In this document: positions 43,791-56,330 of the stretch, one piece after another
Layout: each line of letters begins with the position of its first letter
Position numbering within the stretch: the first letter of the stretch is position 1
Source: Girardinichthys multiradiatus
Taxonomy: Eukaryota > Chordata > Actinopteri > Cyprinodontiformes > Goodeidae
NCBI RefSeq assembly: GCF_021462225.1
Contig: NC_061802.1
Location: 4,731,859-4,795,858 of the forward strand
Reading direction: 5' to 3'
Length of the DNA: 64,000 bases
Translations under genes and position numbers: made by a program
The notes under the pieces: generated by a model
The model's input: the letters and a program-made list of their open reading frames with translations, nothing else
The model's database searches: none
Told to the model about the DNA's origin: nothing

Positions 43791-45345
43791 CCAAGGTAAG
43801 GTCCATTACAGTTTCAGAAGGGAAACCCAGTCATCCCTCTGCTAGGTCTTACTCTTCAGCTCTTCCCAGACTGGAAAGGACATATGCTGCCTAGAGCATT
43901 TTCTCGGTCTACCTTGGGGTCTCTTCCCAGTTGAATGTGCTAAAGAAAACTCCAAAGGGAGGTAAATGGGGAAATTTGCTTTTTGGTTTCCATTTTTCTT
44001 CACCCCGACAGACTGGAGCAGTGCCAGCATTACTCCTCACACAGGCCCAATCCATCTATCTATTGCCTGCTTCATCTTGTCATCACTTGTGAACAAGACA
44101 CCTGGATACCTGAACTACACTGCTAGATGCTCCAACCTAAGGCGGGAGTCCACATTTTTCCAGTTGTGGAAAATAACCCTAGAGTTAGAGGAGCTTACTT
44201 TCATCCCAGCTGCTTCTTGGCTTGAAGATTCTATCAGAACCCAGTCATTTGGATAAAGCAAAGATTTGACCCTGAAATTACCAAACCAGCTACCCCCCTG
44301 TCCACAAATATGCATTGAGGACCTATCCATGAATAACATACACAGGTTCGGTTACAAGAGGCGGTGCTGGAAAATTCCAACTTGCACAGGGAACAAGCTG
44401 TGCGGACTCGGCTCTTTGGGCACACAAGGACTGCATAGTTTGTATCAATAGTTTCAACCCAGCAAAATCCAGAGCCTTCAGCTTCATATGCTGAATCTCA
44501 CTCATCCCACACTGCTGCTGGGCAGCTTTGTAACTAACTCAGCAACCTCGGCCATGGTGGTGGATTGACCTCTAAATCCTTACACTTGGCCTCTTCCTCT
44601 AAAGACAATAAGCAATATTCAGACATTCATTGAGGTCAACTGATTGTCCCTTTTCAAAGTCTTTTTTCAAAGTTTTTGTCTCTGCAACAACAGAAGTGAC
44701 AGTCCTTCGGTCTTGTTGATACTCATTTTCTATTTTAGAATTACCCAAAGATAACCAACCATCATATTTTTAGGTTGACCGCTACCTTCAACCCCGTATC
44801 CTCCAGGTAGTTGTTGGGTTTCCACTGCAACAAACACCAATGATCTTAGGAAACTGTTTTTTGCAATTGGGCATCTGCAGTTGAGTCCTGGAACATAGCT
44901 CATTCCAATTCCACATCCCCAGTCCCTTTCAGAATATAAGAGAAACTGCACAGGAGGTGTGAGTTAAAGTTATATTAATATGTTCTTCTGATAGATGTTC
45001 TCAGTTCACCCTTACAACTCATTTGGGTTTACCAGGTCTGTCCAACAGCCTCCACTGCCACCTGATCCAACTCACTACCAAGTGGCGGTGACATCTCTGG
45101 CACTCTCCTCAACTGAGTGTCTAAGATGTACCATTGCAGAGCTGGTAACATGATTCCAGATGTAGAGGAGGCTCTCTGAAGCTTCATCAGACTTAAGCAC
45201 CACAAGCTGAAGCCTGCCCATGCAGAGCTCATTGTTGTGATCCCCACAAGGCCTGGCTTTGGGTGGGTGCCCCTGTCTCTTTTGTCTGGTCAAGGTTGCC
45301 TCTTTTTGTGGCTGGCCGTTTGATCCATCATGGAATCTTGATTAG
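43791..45345 (-). mobile_element. LINE retrotransposon relic with EN and RT remnants
   Basis: On the minus strand fragments of a LINE ORF follow in normal order. About 45250-45020: endonuclease-side words (LDTQLRRVPEMSPP where LDTRVRRGAELS is typical). About 44500: KALDFAG-like, from the segment preceding the RT core. 44339-44115: RT, with GSWFGNFRVKSLLYPNDWVL, where the catalytic F/YADD has decayed to YPND (codons 44244-44255), then EAAGMKVSSSNS. 44030-43842: the post-RT part with STGKRPQGRPRKC, matching GRRPRGRPR of the family. Many frameshifts and deletions. The same LINE family, much less decayed, occurs at 63529-64000. I do not commit to a clade name. Confidence 0.85.
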
Positions 45346-46563
45346 TCTGGTAATTTCAATGCATAATGGAGACATCGAAACCAAATGGTATGTTGTAAAA
45401 ATAAGATTAAAAAAAAGATAGCCTAGAAATAGGATATGCAGCCAGGCTAAAATCCATGCAGTGCTTTAACTTTTTGTGATTGACCTGTAGGATTCAACAG
45501 TAAAGACAATTCGGCAACACTTGCTTTAGTGTGTTCTTGTCTTTGCACTACATGATGAACCTCAGAGTGCAGCCAGGCAGGATTTAATCCTGCAGGTGTT
45601 AACCCTAGGAGTCCAAACCATGATAGCCTGGTTGAAGCCACACAACATCCTTGCACGATGATAATTGGATTACACTTATGGAACAACATGAGAAAGCAGA
45701 GCAGCAGGGATGAGTGATAATCATACTCTGAGAGCATAATGTATTTTCTATTTACTCACCTCTAATACCCACCCTTGAAAATCATGACAGATGTTGCCAT
45801 CTGTTCATGTTACACAGTGTTTATTTTCAATCAGCAGAGGAACAAGTATTTTCTGAATGTTAGCTTTTCTGAAAATGCCCTTCGACGAACAGAATCACTT
45901 AAATAATTCAACTCAACAGCTAGTTACAAGAAGAAAATACAGAGTATGTTTTTCCAGTAAGAAAGCTCTCATCCATATTCATGTCCCTTGTTGGCAAAGT
46001 TACCAGTATCTACAGGAATTAAATTAAGTCACTTCACTCTCTGTCCAGAGCCTGACCTCATCATCTTTACATCAACTTGCAAGATCAGCTCATAAAAATA
46101 GTTTGTTAACATTTTCTACCTTTCACAAATAAGACATAGGCACTTCTAGAAAATATTAGAAACTGTAAACAAGCATGCAAGCACATTTTCATGTTTATAA
46201 CCATAAGGTTTGTTCAAATTGCCTAAAAATGACCAGTTTTATACACATTTTTTGCATTTTGCAAAACAAAAAAATTGAGGGTTTAACATAATCAGCCACA
46301 AGCTAATAGGTCAGCTATGTTAACTTCTTTTACATTGTCCAGGCAAATCATTATTATTAATACTCCCAATGCACATGCAAATGTTTAATCTGGGTTTTAA
46401 AAGACAGCCAAACTAACAGTGCCAGGAAAATGAAAAAAGCCTTTGTGATGACTAGTGCACCAAAACAAGCATACATGTCCCTGCTAGTCTCTATTTAGCT
46501 GAAATTAAAGTTCCTGGGGAATTTAAACAAAAATAGAATTGGTCATATGCAAAATATTTACAA
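45346..46563. other. No gene seen
   Basis: AT-rich unique DNA. The frame at 45447-45737 (minus) has no match. Nothing else recognised. Confidence 0.5.
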
Positions 46564-47690
46564 TACGGTGCTGTGAAAAAGTGTGTTCCCCTTACAGATT
46601 TCTTCAGGGTTTGCATTTTTGTTTCTCTTACATTTGTCCAATCAAGACATTTTTCAGAGACCCCGAGTAAATCAACAAGCAGTTTTCAAATGATACATGC
46701 ACTTATCAAAAGAAGCCATCCAAACAGATCCGGCCCTATGTGAAAAAGTCTTTCCCGACTTTTTTATTCAAGAATTGTGAATAATAAAATATTTGTGAAA
46801 GCAGAATCAGGAAATCATTTAAATAGAACCTATTTGAAAATTTTAAAATTTCAAAAACAACACACTGTCCCATGATCTTCAAGAACAGATGAGAAACAGT
46901 CTTTGACATCCATCAGTCTGGAAATGACTTCATGTAGCTTTGGAACTCCAATAAACCAGAGTGAGAGCTATCAACCACAAATGGAGAAATCATGGACCAA
47001 TAGGGAAGCTTCCCAGGAATGGTCAGCCTGCCAAAATTACTTCCAGAGTGCATCATCGTCTCATCCAGGAGATGGAAATAGAACATTTAAAGCACTGGAG
47101 CCCTCGCTTGCCTTGAGTCAGTGACCATGATTCAACAATTCAACATTTGACAAAAGCAGAAGTTTTTTTGAAGGAATGCAAACAACATTTTGCCTACAGT
47201 CAAACATGGTAATGGTAGTGTGATGGTCTGGGGCTGCTTTGCTGTTTCAGGAATTGGATGACTTGACATTATTAATGGAACCATAAATTCTGCTCTGTAC
47301 CAGAAAATTCTAAAGGAGAATGTCTGGACATCAGTTTGTGACGTAAATCTCAAGCATATCTGGGTTATATAACACCACAATGACCTTAAGCTAGTCCAAA
47401 TGGTTAAAAAAGGTTTTGAAGTGGTCTAGTCATATTCAAGTCATAAATCTGAGTGAAATGCTGTGAAATAACGTTACACAAGCCCTTCATGCACAAAACC
47501 CTAAAAGTGTGGCTGAATTATAATAATTCTGTGAAGAAGAGTGGGCCGAAATACGCACACTGCAATGTAAAGACTCACTGACAGTTATCACAAATGCTTG
47601 ATGCAGTTGTTGCCCCCAATCAACTGCTTTTTCAGATTGGGTCAGATTGGTTTGCATAGATTTTTTCCTTTAATAATTAAAATTATTGGA
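46564..47690 (+). mobile_element. Tc1-like transposon relic, near full extent
   Basis: The left terminal repeat starts at ACGGTGCTGTGAAAAAGTGTG (46564) with CTTACAGATTTCTTC inside; the same TIR family is seen at 37980. Transposase landmarks on the plus strand: ATCCATCAGTCTGG (46909), GACCAATAGGGAAGCTTCCC (46996), TCATCATCGTCTCATCCAGG-like (47050), GTCAAACATGGTAATGG then TAGTGTGATGGTCTGGGGC (47199), TAACACCACAATGACC (47370, the QHND region of the second Asp), and ATGCACAAAACCCTAAAAGTG (47490). Frame breaks are frequent. The right terminus has decayed and ends near the SINE that starts at 47705. Confidence 0.8.
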
Positions 47691-47704
47691 AAAAAATGTC
47701 TTTT

Positions 47705-48000
47705 ATCCATCTGTTTTCTATACCCACTTAATCAATGGTTCACCCTGGAAAGTCACCAGTTCATCACAGGGCAAAAGAAAAACACAGGCAAAACAACTAT
47801 GCATGCACACACTGAGACCCACAGGCCATATAGCCTAATTAACAAACGTTTGGACTATGAGGAAGCTAGAGAACCCAGACAGAACCCATGCATGCACGGG
47901 CAGAACATGCTAACTCCCCACAGAATGATGCCTGGCCCGAATGTCAACCCAGGACCTTCCTCCTGCAAGTCAAAAGTGCTAACAACTGCACCACTCTGCA
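47705..48000 (-). repeat. tRNA-derived SINE, family C
   Basis: On the minus strand: A-box-like TGGTGCAGTTGTTAGCAC at the start, then CTTGCAGGAGGAAGG and a B-box relic (GGGTTGACATTCGGG where GGTTCGATTCC is expected). Next come the conserved SINE body GCATGTTCTGCCCGTGCATG, GGGTTCTGTCTGGGTTCTC, and CTGGTGACTTTCCAGGGTG, ending AAGTGGGTATAGAAAACAG. Head and tail are both present, so the copy is near full length but mutated. A 141-codon frame across it on the plus strand (47598-48023) is spurious. Confidence 0.75.
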
Positions 48001-50110
48001 ATGAAAAATCAGTTTACCTATGAAAACTGATGTTTGTGTTTGCTCATATTATCTTCGTCTAATATAAAACTGATAATCTGAAACTTTAAAGTGTAGGGAA
48101 AAGGCAAAAACGTATTAATTCTGTAATGCAAGCAAGACAGTACCATCCAAGATTTAATACTCTGAAGCGGTGCAGGCCTTTGGGGGAAGGTGCTGGAACA
48201 CATCTAGAATCCCCTCCTCCCTTGTGTGTATATGCTTCAGAACCTTTATGCTGAATGCTGTTCCTAAGTTTAACTTTGCATTTAAAACTTTGTGCTGGGA
48301 GTGAATCTTCTGATCAGGGCTCAGCCCTATCTACTACTCCCCTTTCACCTTTCATGCCTTTCAACAGGGCACGTTTGGCACACAGTAATAAAGACGCTCT
48401 GAGTTAGACAAACAGGCTAGATTTATTTTCTCGTGGTCTGTAACACATTCAGTGTCTTTTGAATGCTGGTTGTGAAATTCAACAGGTGGCGTTTAAAGAG
48501 GATGACTACAAGTATGTGTAAGTGTGTTCAGGGATCATTAAGTTACGTCTTGCTCTGACCAGTGTTTCCTGAATGCACACATTGTCAGAGAGGTGCAAAG
48601 TTTCTCGGCTGTAAGATAAACACTGAACTGTTTATGACTTTGCAGCATGTTGACTGTGTGATTCTGACAATCAGGTGCTAGAATTAGGCAGAGGTTTTGC
48701 ACTTCAGTGCAGTTTAAATGAACTACATTTGACTTATCTTTGCTCTATAGTAGTTATTTATTTTAACTGTATTTCTTTTTGCTTGTGTACTTTGCAAATT
48801 CTAAAAAATCTGATGTAGTTTGTTGGTCTAATCTTCTTCATATTTTAACATACTGCTCATATCATTGTTTAAAAACAATGGTTACAAGGGACCGACAAGA
48901 ACAAAAACTTTTAAACTTTAAATGTGTAAAACCCAGCAATATGTTTTGGTTTGATTGGTTGAACTCCTAGTGGAGTTATGATTTTAGTGATCACTCAATC
49001 AAGACCAAATCTACCCTCTCAAAATGAGCTTTTATGTACACCTGCCTTAGGGGACATCACATAAGACATAGGACAAGTGAATGGAGTTCTTTGAGAGACG
49101 TCCTGTTTTTTTCTTCTTTGTGCATACCTTTTAAATGGAATTCCTCATTCTGAAGGGTTTACCTGTATTATTGTCACAGCAAGGCTTGAGCAGTATGTTA
49201 AAATACTTTACATTGATTTCAGGAATATTTGGCAATTAAAACCACACAGGAACAGTTCGTGAGAAGGACCATGTCAGGTTTTGTTAATGACAATGATCAG
49301 CAATTGTTTAAAAGCCATGTCATTATAAAAACAGTGTGGTTTGATCTGTGTATTCAGTTATGAGGATTTTCCAAGCCCCTCCAAAACTGCTGCATTATCT
49401 GCTACTTCTGCTAAAAATAATCACCAGCTAGACTGACGTATAATGAACATTTAGCTCCACTATGCATACACCTTCAGTACAGCTTATACCATTCCCATCT
49501 TTCCAGTCAACATCAAGGGAAAAAAGTTAGAAAAAACTTCTTCCGATTTGCAGTCAGGAGGGGAAGAGTTCTTAAGATTAGCTCAAATAGTTTAGACTGT
49601 ATGCTGTACAAATAAACTGGCAAATTATGTAACTCTGTAAGATGATACAAGCAGAATATGGCATGCACTCATTTCAAGTGGCAAGTATGGACTGATATTA
49701 ATCAAATATAAATTTTCAAACAAGAATACAAACAGAGTCAAACCTATTAAATTTTGGAAGATGATCATTATCCTCGTCACCATTAGTTTCAGCTGCAGCA
49801 TTCACTGTGGTATCTATTATGGACTGTGGGGTTTGCAGAGTCCAACTGTTCACCTCTTGTGAAGTCAACAACCCAAAGACACCCAAAGCAGAAATAGTAC
49901 ATCTTTAAATTTGGTTTTTAGTCTTTATTGTCTGTGTGCAGTTGTTAATGAAAACATATGCACCCCTTGGTATTATCGTTAACATCAAAATACGTCCTCA
50001 GGTTGAAATCATTTTTGCTTGTTTGATTTGTTATATAATCTGATGAAGGCGCTGGTCATTCAATCCCTTCAGAATATCATGATTTGGTAATTCTGGACTT
50101 GACGAACCCA
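48001..50110. other. No gene seen
   Basis: AT-rich unique DNA. GTGAATCTTCTGATCAGGGC near 48300 and a mixed stretch to 48660 show no exon structure. A stretch at 49940-50050 has the look of an old DNA transposon end but is not assignable. Confidence 0.5.
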
Positions 50111-50660
50111 AGACTGTCAGGTACAAAGCCAAGGATTGTTTTGTAGGGTCAGTATTTCAATTTGTACCCACAGTGTGTCATATGTTGTGGTGGTGTAGTT
50201 GGACCAAAGTACAGAGGCGACAGCAGGAGCCTCATGTTGCAGAAACCAAGGAACAGGCACAAGCACAAGAGAGGCTATGGTAAATGGTATGGAGGTGAAG
50301 AAACTGGGGGTTTTACTACTTGGAGGATGGGTGAGTGGCATGAGAACCAGATGTGACTAATGAGATGAATGCAGTGCAGCTGGGGAAGAACCTGAGCAGA
50401 GATGCTGAGGGGACATGACTAATAAACAGAAATACACAAGGAATGAAACAGGATTTTAACAAATTAAAAGTTAAATACTTACAAACAATAAAAATCAAAA
50501 CCAATACAAAAGCAGAACTCAAGAAAGAACTAAGGTACTCAACACAAAGACAATAATTAATATGGGACACCTTTAATGACAATATTCAAAACAATTAAAG
50601 ACAATCAAAAACACAAAGACATGTGAATCCTGGCACCAAGTGGTTACGTTATACCTACTG
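50111..50660. repeat. Possible old interspersed repeat
   Basis: GAATGCAGTGCAGCTGGGG then AACCTGAGCAGAGATGCTGAGG, followed by A-rich sequence and ending ATGTGAATCCTGGCACC, has the style of fish interspersed repeats with A-rich bodies (AACACAAAGACAATAA-type words). I cannot assign a family or strand, and no second copy is seen in this window. Confidence 0.25.
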
Positions 50661-51489
50661 GGACGGCTGATTATTTAAAGCCATTTTCTATATTCACCAT
50701 ATAATCATCTATGAATTATTGTTTTATGCCTCAGATAAATATTATACACAAGCAGGTAATTTTGGTTTGATTAAGCAATCTTATCTTTCATTTTTCAAAA
50801 TAGTCGACTGGTCTGTAAAGGAATCAGGACCACATTAAATTAACTTAGGGGGTAATACAAATTCTTCAGAAAATATTGTAAAACAAAACAGATTACATAA
50901 AATTAGAGTATTCTTATGATGATAATTAATCAAAAAACTCAACTACCCAGAATAAAAGCTTATATTCAATGTTAATGTACATGTGGTTTGTTTACAGATA
51001 CAAAAAGGAAGTAGGAAGAGACACAAAAACAAAATCAGCAAAGAAGTAGTAAAGAGGCTAGCACAATGTGTAACAACACAATGTCAACCAACATCCAGGT
51101 TTTTACATGAGTCTGAGATGTGTGGAAGGCAAATGTCAAGAAACCTTTTTAACCCGTAATACAGAATGTTTTACATAATTTTGTCATATGATATTTTTAA
51201 AATCCATACAGGAGTTATAAAAGCAAATTAAACAGTAATGTTAATACATTTGTTAGTTTCTCATTTAGTAAGGAAATTTAGCATGTTTCTATACTTTAAA
51301 TTTGACTGAATGTTTCCTAGGAAATTGTGATTGCTTTCTTCCCCACTCACTGCAACATTAATATTGAAAATACTTCGCATATTAGACAAAAACTATGATG
51401 GTGAGATTCAAACTAGGTTAAAATAGAGATAAATGTGATGAATATGGTCACATTTATCCAACATTGTTTGTGCCTAGCCATGCCACATG
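50661..51489. other. No gene seen
   Basis: AT-rich unique DNA. Confidence 0.6.
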
Positions 51490-51850
51490 TTCCAGTGTAT
51501 GTAAAGGCCAGGGGAATGTCCTGGTATGTAACCACTAGAGAGCCAGTTCCTCACTAACCATCCAACTGCATCACAGTGGTTTGACTCTGTCAAGCTCATC
51601 CACAAACCTGGAAAAACATGAAAACTCTCCTCTCTCCCTCTTCTCACCTCTCCCTCCTTCTCTTCACTAATCAGATACCAGGCTCAGTCACTTTGTTAGA
51701 AGACATGCCAACATACTCTCAGTGAGGACCACTGCAATCTCTGTGTGCTTCTGCCAAGCCTAAATCATCCTGGATCTCCTGTTGCCTTGGTGCATCGCAA
51801 CCCTGGTGACCATGGCTTTTACATTCGCTAGCACACATACAAACCAGTGA
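51490..51850. other. Candidate conserved non-coding block
   Basis: Mixed unique DNA with GGCCAGGGGAATGTCCTGG, CACTAATCAGATACCAGGC, AAATCATCCTGGATCTCCTG and CCTTGGTGCATCGCAACC; a CT-rich run lies at about 51630-51665. The word AATCAGATACCAG also occurs in the block at 30190-30480. No exon seen. Confidence 0.28.
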
Positions 51851-53873
51851 GCATTAATGTGTGGATTTTGCTTGTGTTTGCAGCATCAACACATCCTGAA
51901 AGAAAAGCCTAGTTTTTCTGGTTAAAGAGCTTATCAGGCATCAAAGAATAATGTGCAGCAGTTTGAAATGTGAGAACCAATTACGGAGCAATCCTAACAT
52001 CAGCTCATGCATTAGCAAAAAGAAAAAAAAACGTGACTATGTTTAACAGGTCTTGGTTTAAGGGCGGTCTTGCAGAAAACACCAAAATTAAATGTTTGAT
52101 TTGTAAAGATATTTTATTTTCTTAACTGTGTTTCCTCCTTTTTAACCAAAATGCTAGATTAACTCCATAAAATAGTCGTTTTCCTAAACCTAGCAAACCA
52201 ATTTTAGACTAAGCTATAGTTGTTTCTTTGGTCATTAAGTTTGAGGTAAACATCGCAGGAGACTCTAAAATACAAGTATTTGATGCTCCTACAGAAGGCA
52301 TACTATTAATTACTATATAACATCTTGCAGAGATTAAAATAGGAATGATTAAGTTACCAGAACCCATTACTGAGCTATAAGGTGGCTTACAGACAGTGTT
52401 TTTTTTTCAGTTATTTTTCTCCAACACTTAATTAACTTATTTATTTGTTGTTTCTCTTATCTGTTTCACTCATTGTTCATTCACACAAAGACATCACAAC
52501 CTCTTGGTTAGGTGTAGATGTCACACTTTTTCTCATCAGATTTGGGCTCTAAAACTGCTTGGCGAGGATTACGAACAGGTGCAACATTTCAGGTGACTTA
52601 CATAGTTCCATTTCAGAATGAATGTCATCTCAAGGCATTTTTCAAGACAAGCAGGTTGACTTTATATGCAGTTATATAGAATATAATTTATATTCTGATC
52701 AGTTCAGTTCATTTCATAAAATACACTCAAGTTCTGGTGATTGTTTTATTAAAACTGGTAAAAGCAGTGTAAGGAAAAACACCATATTGCATCTCGTTGA
52801 CTTTGCACTGTAGCAACTTTGCAACATACATACGTCCTTCATACATACGCTTTCGTAAATCTTTAAATATCTTAAAAGATCTTTTTGAAAAGTACACACT
52901 GATTTTCGGTCAGAGATGATATTGAGATGTCAAGAACAGGAAGCTACTAAACGTCTAACTTTCCCTTTTCTTTCCATTCAGTAAATATATGTAAAGTTTG
53001 TTAGGAACACCTACTCACAGTCATATACACGTATGTAACTCGGTAGAAGTCCTCCTCCTGCCCCAATTGCAACTGTTCAACTACCTGCGAAGTCTCACAG
53101 GGGAAATGACCAGAAGCAGAACTTTAATCAAATATAAATGTAATCAGTTTAAATGATTAGATATTGTATCATTGTTTAGTTCAAGTGATAGTCTTGCTTA
53201 TTTACAGTGCATGTTTGCATTGATATCTTTAATGAAAAGAATAAAATGGTAATATTACTTGAACCTAAAACGTTCCTAACAACCTCCATTACTGGAGGTA
53301 ATTTCCAACAACAATGGAGTAAAAGTGCTGCCTTGAAAAGGGTTCCATGAAAAACTGAACCTAAAACATCAGTTTTCACGTCCTTCAAATAAGAAGTGGC
53401 TGCATGGGTGGAGTCTAACATAAAACCATTGTTGCTTCATGCTGTGAATATGTCTACATGCAAATTTGTTATAATGATAAAAGTTGAATTTAGGATCTCA
53501 CCTTTAAGTTAAAATTACAGATATAATATATGATCATTGGATAGCTTACATTTATGAAAGTATAACATTTTCCCTTAGACTTTCTTAATAGTTGCAGCTT
53601 AATAGAGCAAGACAAAATAATTTGCTCTTAGTATCACATTTGTGCAGCCTAAATGGTAGAGCTGTATTGTGCAAATGAGTTCTTTTGGTTTGGTGTGGAC
53701 TCAAGATGTGCATGATTGTTGCACCCATTAATTTCATAACTTTGAAGCTACTTAATGCATTTATTTCATATTGAAACATGAAACAACCAGGACATTTATA
53801 ATAAACATAGTCAATTTCCCCTATTACATATGAAAACTTGTTTATATATGTGGACTTATCTGTGTTTTGTCTT

Positions 53874-53875
<2 letters not shown>
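51851..53875. other. No gene seen
   Basis: AT-rich unique DNA. Small frames at 52622-52813, 53176-53421 and 53585-53779 match nothing. Confidence 0.55.
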
Positions 53876-53911
<36 letters not shown>

Positions 53912-53930
53912 TGTGTGTGTGTGTGTGTTA
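53876..53930. repeat. (GT)n microsatellite
   Basis: About 50 bp of GT repeat with one GA interruption. Confidence 0.95.
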
Positions 53931-53939
53931 GTGTACAGG

Positions 53940-54200
53940 CGTGTGTGAAGGTATCATCATGGCTCGGTAGGAGTTAGCTAGCGGCTAAATGACTCTCCAC
54001 ACTTCATTAACGGTGATGAGGTGAGCTGCTCATCTCTTCATTGTTAGCTAGCGCTAAGCTGCGGTAATCCCAAACAAAGGGCCGGGGCTTCGCAGCAGCC
54101 GGCGTGGATTAGACCGCTTTCTGGAAACATCCGAGAGGGATCCATTCTCATTCAAATTGGCTTGTAAACAAAACCAGCAGTGGCTGCGAGACAGATGAGA
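53940..54200. other. Candidate conserved non-coding block
   Basis: A GC-richer island with two related words GTTAGCTAGCGGCTAAATG and GTTAGCTAGCGCTAAGCTGC, then AGGGCCGGGGCTTCGCAGC, AGCCGGCGTGGATTAGACC and CATTCTCATTCAAATTGGC. CpG is locally less depleted. No open frame of note. Regulatory role is inference. Confidence 0.33.
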
Positions 54201-55735
54201 GAGGGGAGAGATGATTGTATGATGGAGGAAGTGTGACATATCCTATATGTGTACATGTGTAATATAGCTGCGTGTGTATCTGTGTGTGCAGAGAAATGTT
54301 TGTTACTGTATGTTTGCACGTTTGGGTGCATCAAAGCACGTGTGTAAGAGAGGCAAAGAAATGGATAGCCTAATTTAAGATATCGTTTCAGCCAATTTAA
54401 AAACGAAGAAAAGTTTTTTAAAATATGCTCAACTTGAGTAAGACTTAAAAAAATTCCCGTTCAGCACTGCCCGGTTGCCCAAGCAGAGCCAACCTGGAAC
54501 CAAAAATATCAGACTTTCTATGAAGTTAGTCCAACACCTGGATGTGCCGAAACAGGCAACAACAAATTCATCCCAAAATCTACTGACCTAACAACTTTGT
54601 ACCACATGGTTATTCACACAAAGTAACATATATGACAGGGATGAAGATTGATAATGTTCTCATTAAAATGGTTTAACCCTTCAAATAAAAATAAAATGAA
54701 AGCTGCAGATAGCACTGAACAGTTGTTACACCTAGGAGCACTTCAGTCTGTGTCACAGATGAGGAACGTGGAGCTCCAAGCAGATGAAATTCAATCATTC
54801 CAGTAAAGCATTCAGATGCAGTAAAAGGTTGGGCTGAATTGGATGTTGAGTGCTGGAGTTACACCAACTTCCTGTTTGGTGGGTAACGATTGGCAAAAAC
54901 TACAATCCCCAATGTCTGGTTTTCTGTATGGGCCTTTATGTGGGTACAGAGATATTTTAACCTTAAAGGTGTAAACATGAACACCAAATCTCCGAATATT
55001 CAGCTGAAATTATGCAACAAGCTTGTTGATTTCAACAGAAATTTGGTTAAGGTCGATTATCCAAATATTTATATGTGTGTTTGTATATATTAGAGCCTGT
55101 ATGTATGATCAATCTGTTTGAAGTAGAGAAAATCCACAAGCAGCTCAAACCTGTGCACCCATTTATTATTTTTTAAACTTAGTGAAGTCATTTATTAAAT
55201 GAATATTCCACACTGGAATAGGACGATTCAAAACCATCATTAAAAGCCCAAAATTATTGACACTCATGTTGATGATAAACCAGTGCTGTAATTTGCAGCC
55301 CATTATTAATTGTGACATGTACATGATAATTAAAACACCATTAAAAGGGATAATGCTTTCTTAAAATTGAAGCTGAAGGTGATTCCCTTTCCTCCTTTCA
55401 TGTTTAGAGTGTTACCAGTGGATGTGCAGAAAAGAAAAAATGACAGTTATTTTCGAATTAGCTCATACGTTGTGCTTTAATATGAAAAAACTGACAGCAC
55501 TAAAGGAAATTATATTTCAGGTTTGAGTAGAAGCAGGCTGGATTCCTTAGACAAGCGTTTGTGACTAAATATATCACAGGCCTACAGTTTTATATCCCTA
55601 CCTGGTCACCTACTAGTACCTGCTGCTCAGATTGAAAGGGCCCTGATTGAGCTATGTTGTTTTTCATTGTTCTATTTAAACTATTAACTAAAACATACTA
55701 AATTTCAGTCTGTAGTCCAACTTTTCTTTACTTTA
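54201..55735. other. No gene seen
   Basis: Short TG-rich runs at 54240-54290, then AT-rich unique DNA. Confidence 0.55.
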
Positions 55736-55840
55736 CTTTCCTTTATCATGCCACTGCAATGTACTTTCTTTCATGTGAAGTGCTTTCAGTTGTCTTGTTG
55801 CTGAAATGTATTGTACAAATAAACTTGCCCTGCCTGTGAC
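55736..55840 (+). repeat. LINE-type 3' tail
   Basis: GTGAAGTGCTTTCAGTTGTC, TTGTTGCTGAAATGTATTG and ACAAATAAACTTGCCCTGCC form a typical fish LINE/SINE end on the plus strand. Different tail subfamily from 21935-22235. Confidence 0.55.
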
Positions 55841-56209
55841 TTTGTTCATCATCCTGATCTCTGCCTCTGGATGCTGATCAAATTTAGTAGTCAGTGGAAG
55901 TATGGGACTACCTTACTCTTGCTGCGGACTGTTGCACTTTAGCCTAAAAGCTGTCTAATCCATTTTGATGTATTATTATATTTTCTTTTAACTTTTCTCA
56001 CTCACTTTTCCTCCTATAGTTACTGCTCGTTAATAATCCCAAATTTAAGGATTCATTCTTTATCTACTTTAACATACCATAAATGATCATTTTATTATTA
56101 TTATAGTATTAAAGTATAAATATTACTGTTAGGTTATTGAACCAGGTGTGCTGATGTCTTTAGACTGGACAGCCATACAAGACTTCTCTAGAATGGACAG
56201 AATGCCCAA
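55841..56209. other. No gene seen
   Basis: AT-rich unique DNA. Confidence 0.6.
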
Positions 56210-56210
56210 T

Positions 56211-56267
<57 letters not shown>

Positions 56268-56330
56268 GCACTTTACACACCAAAAGTGACCAAAGTGCTG
56301 TACAAGTCCATAAAAAAAAAAACCTAAACT
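56210..56330 (-). repeat. (CAAT)n plus LINE-type tail
   Basis: A (CAAT)n array at 56213-56265 is followed by AAGCACTTTACACACC and CAAAGTGCTGTACAAG. Read on the minus strand, that is a LINE/SINE tail running into a (TTGA)n array, a common tail microsatellite. Confidence 0.6.

Noticed and set aside
43740..43795. CRISPR-like tandem repeat
   Set aside because: The CCAT, ATCC, CAAT and CA arrays have no spacers; the genome is vertebrate and these are microsatellites.
47598..48023. 141-codon frame, the longest outside transposases apart from low-complexity ones
   Set aside because: It is the antisense of a SINE at 47705-48000 plus the end of a Tc1 relic.
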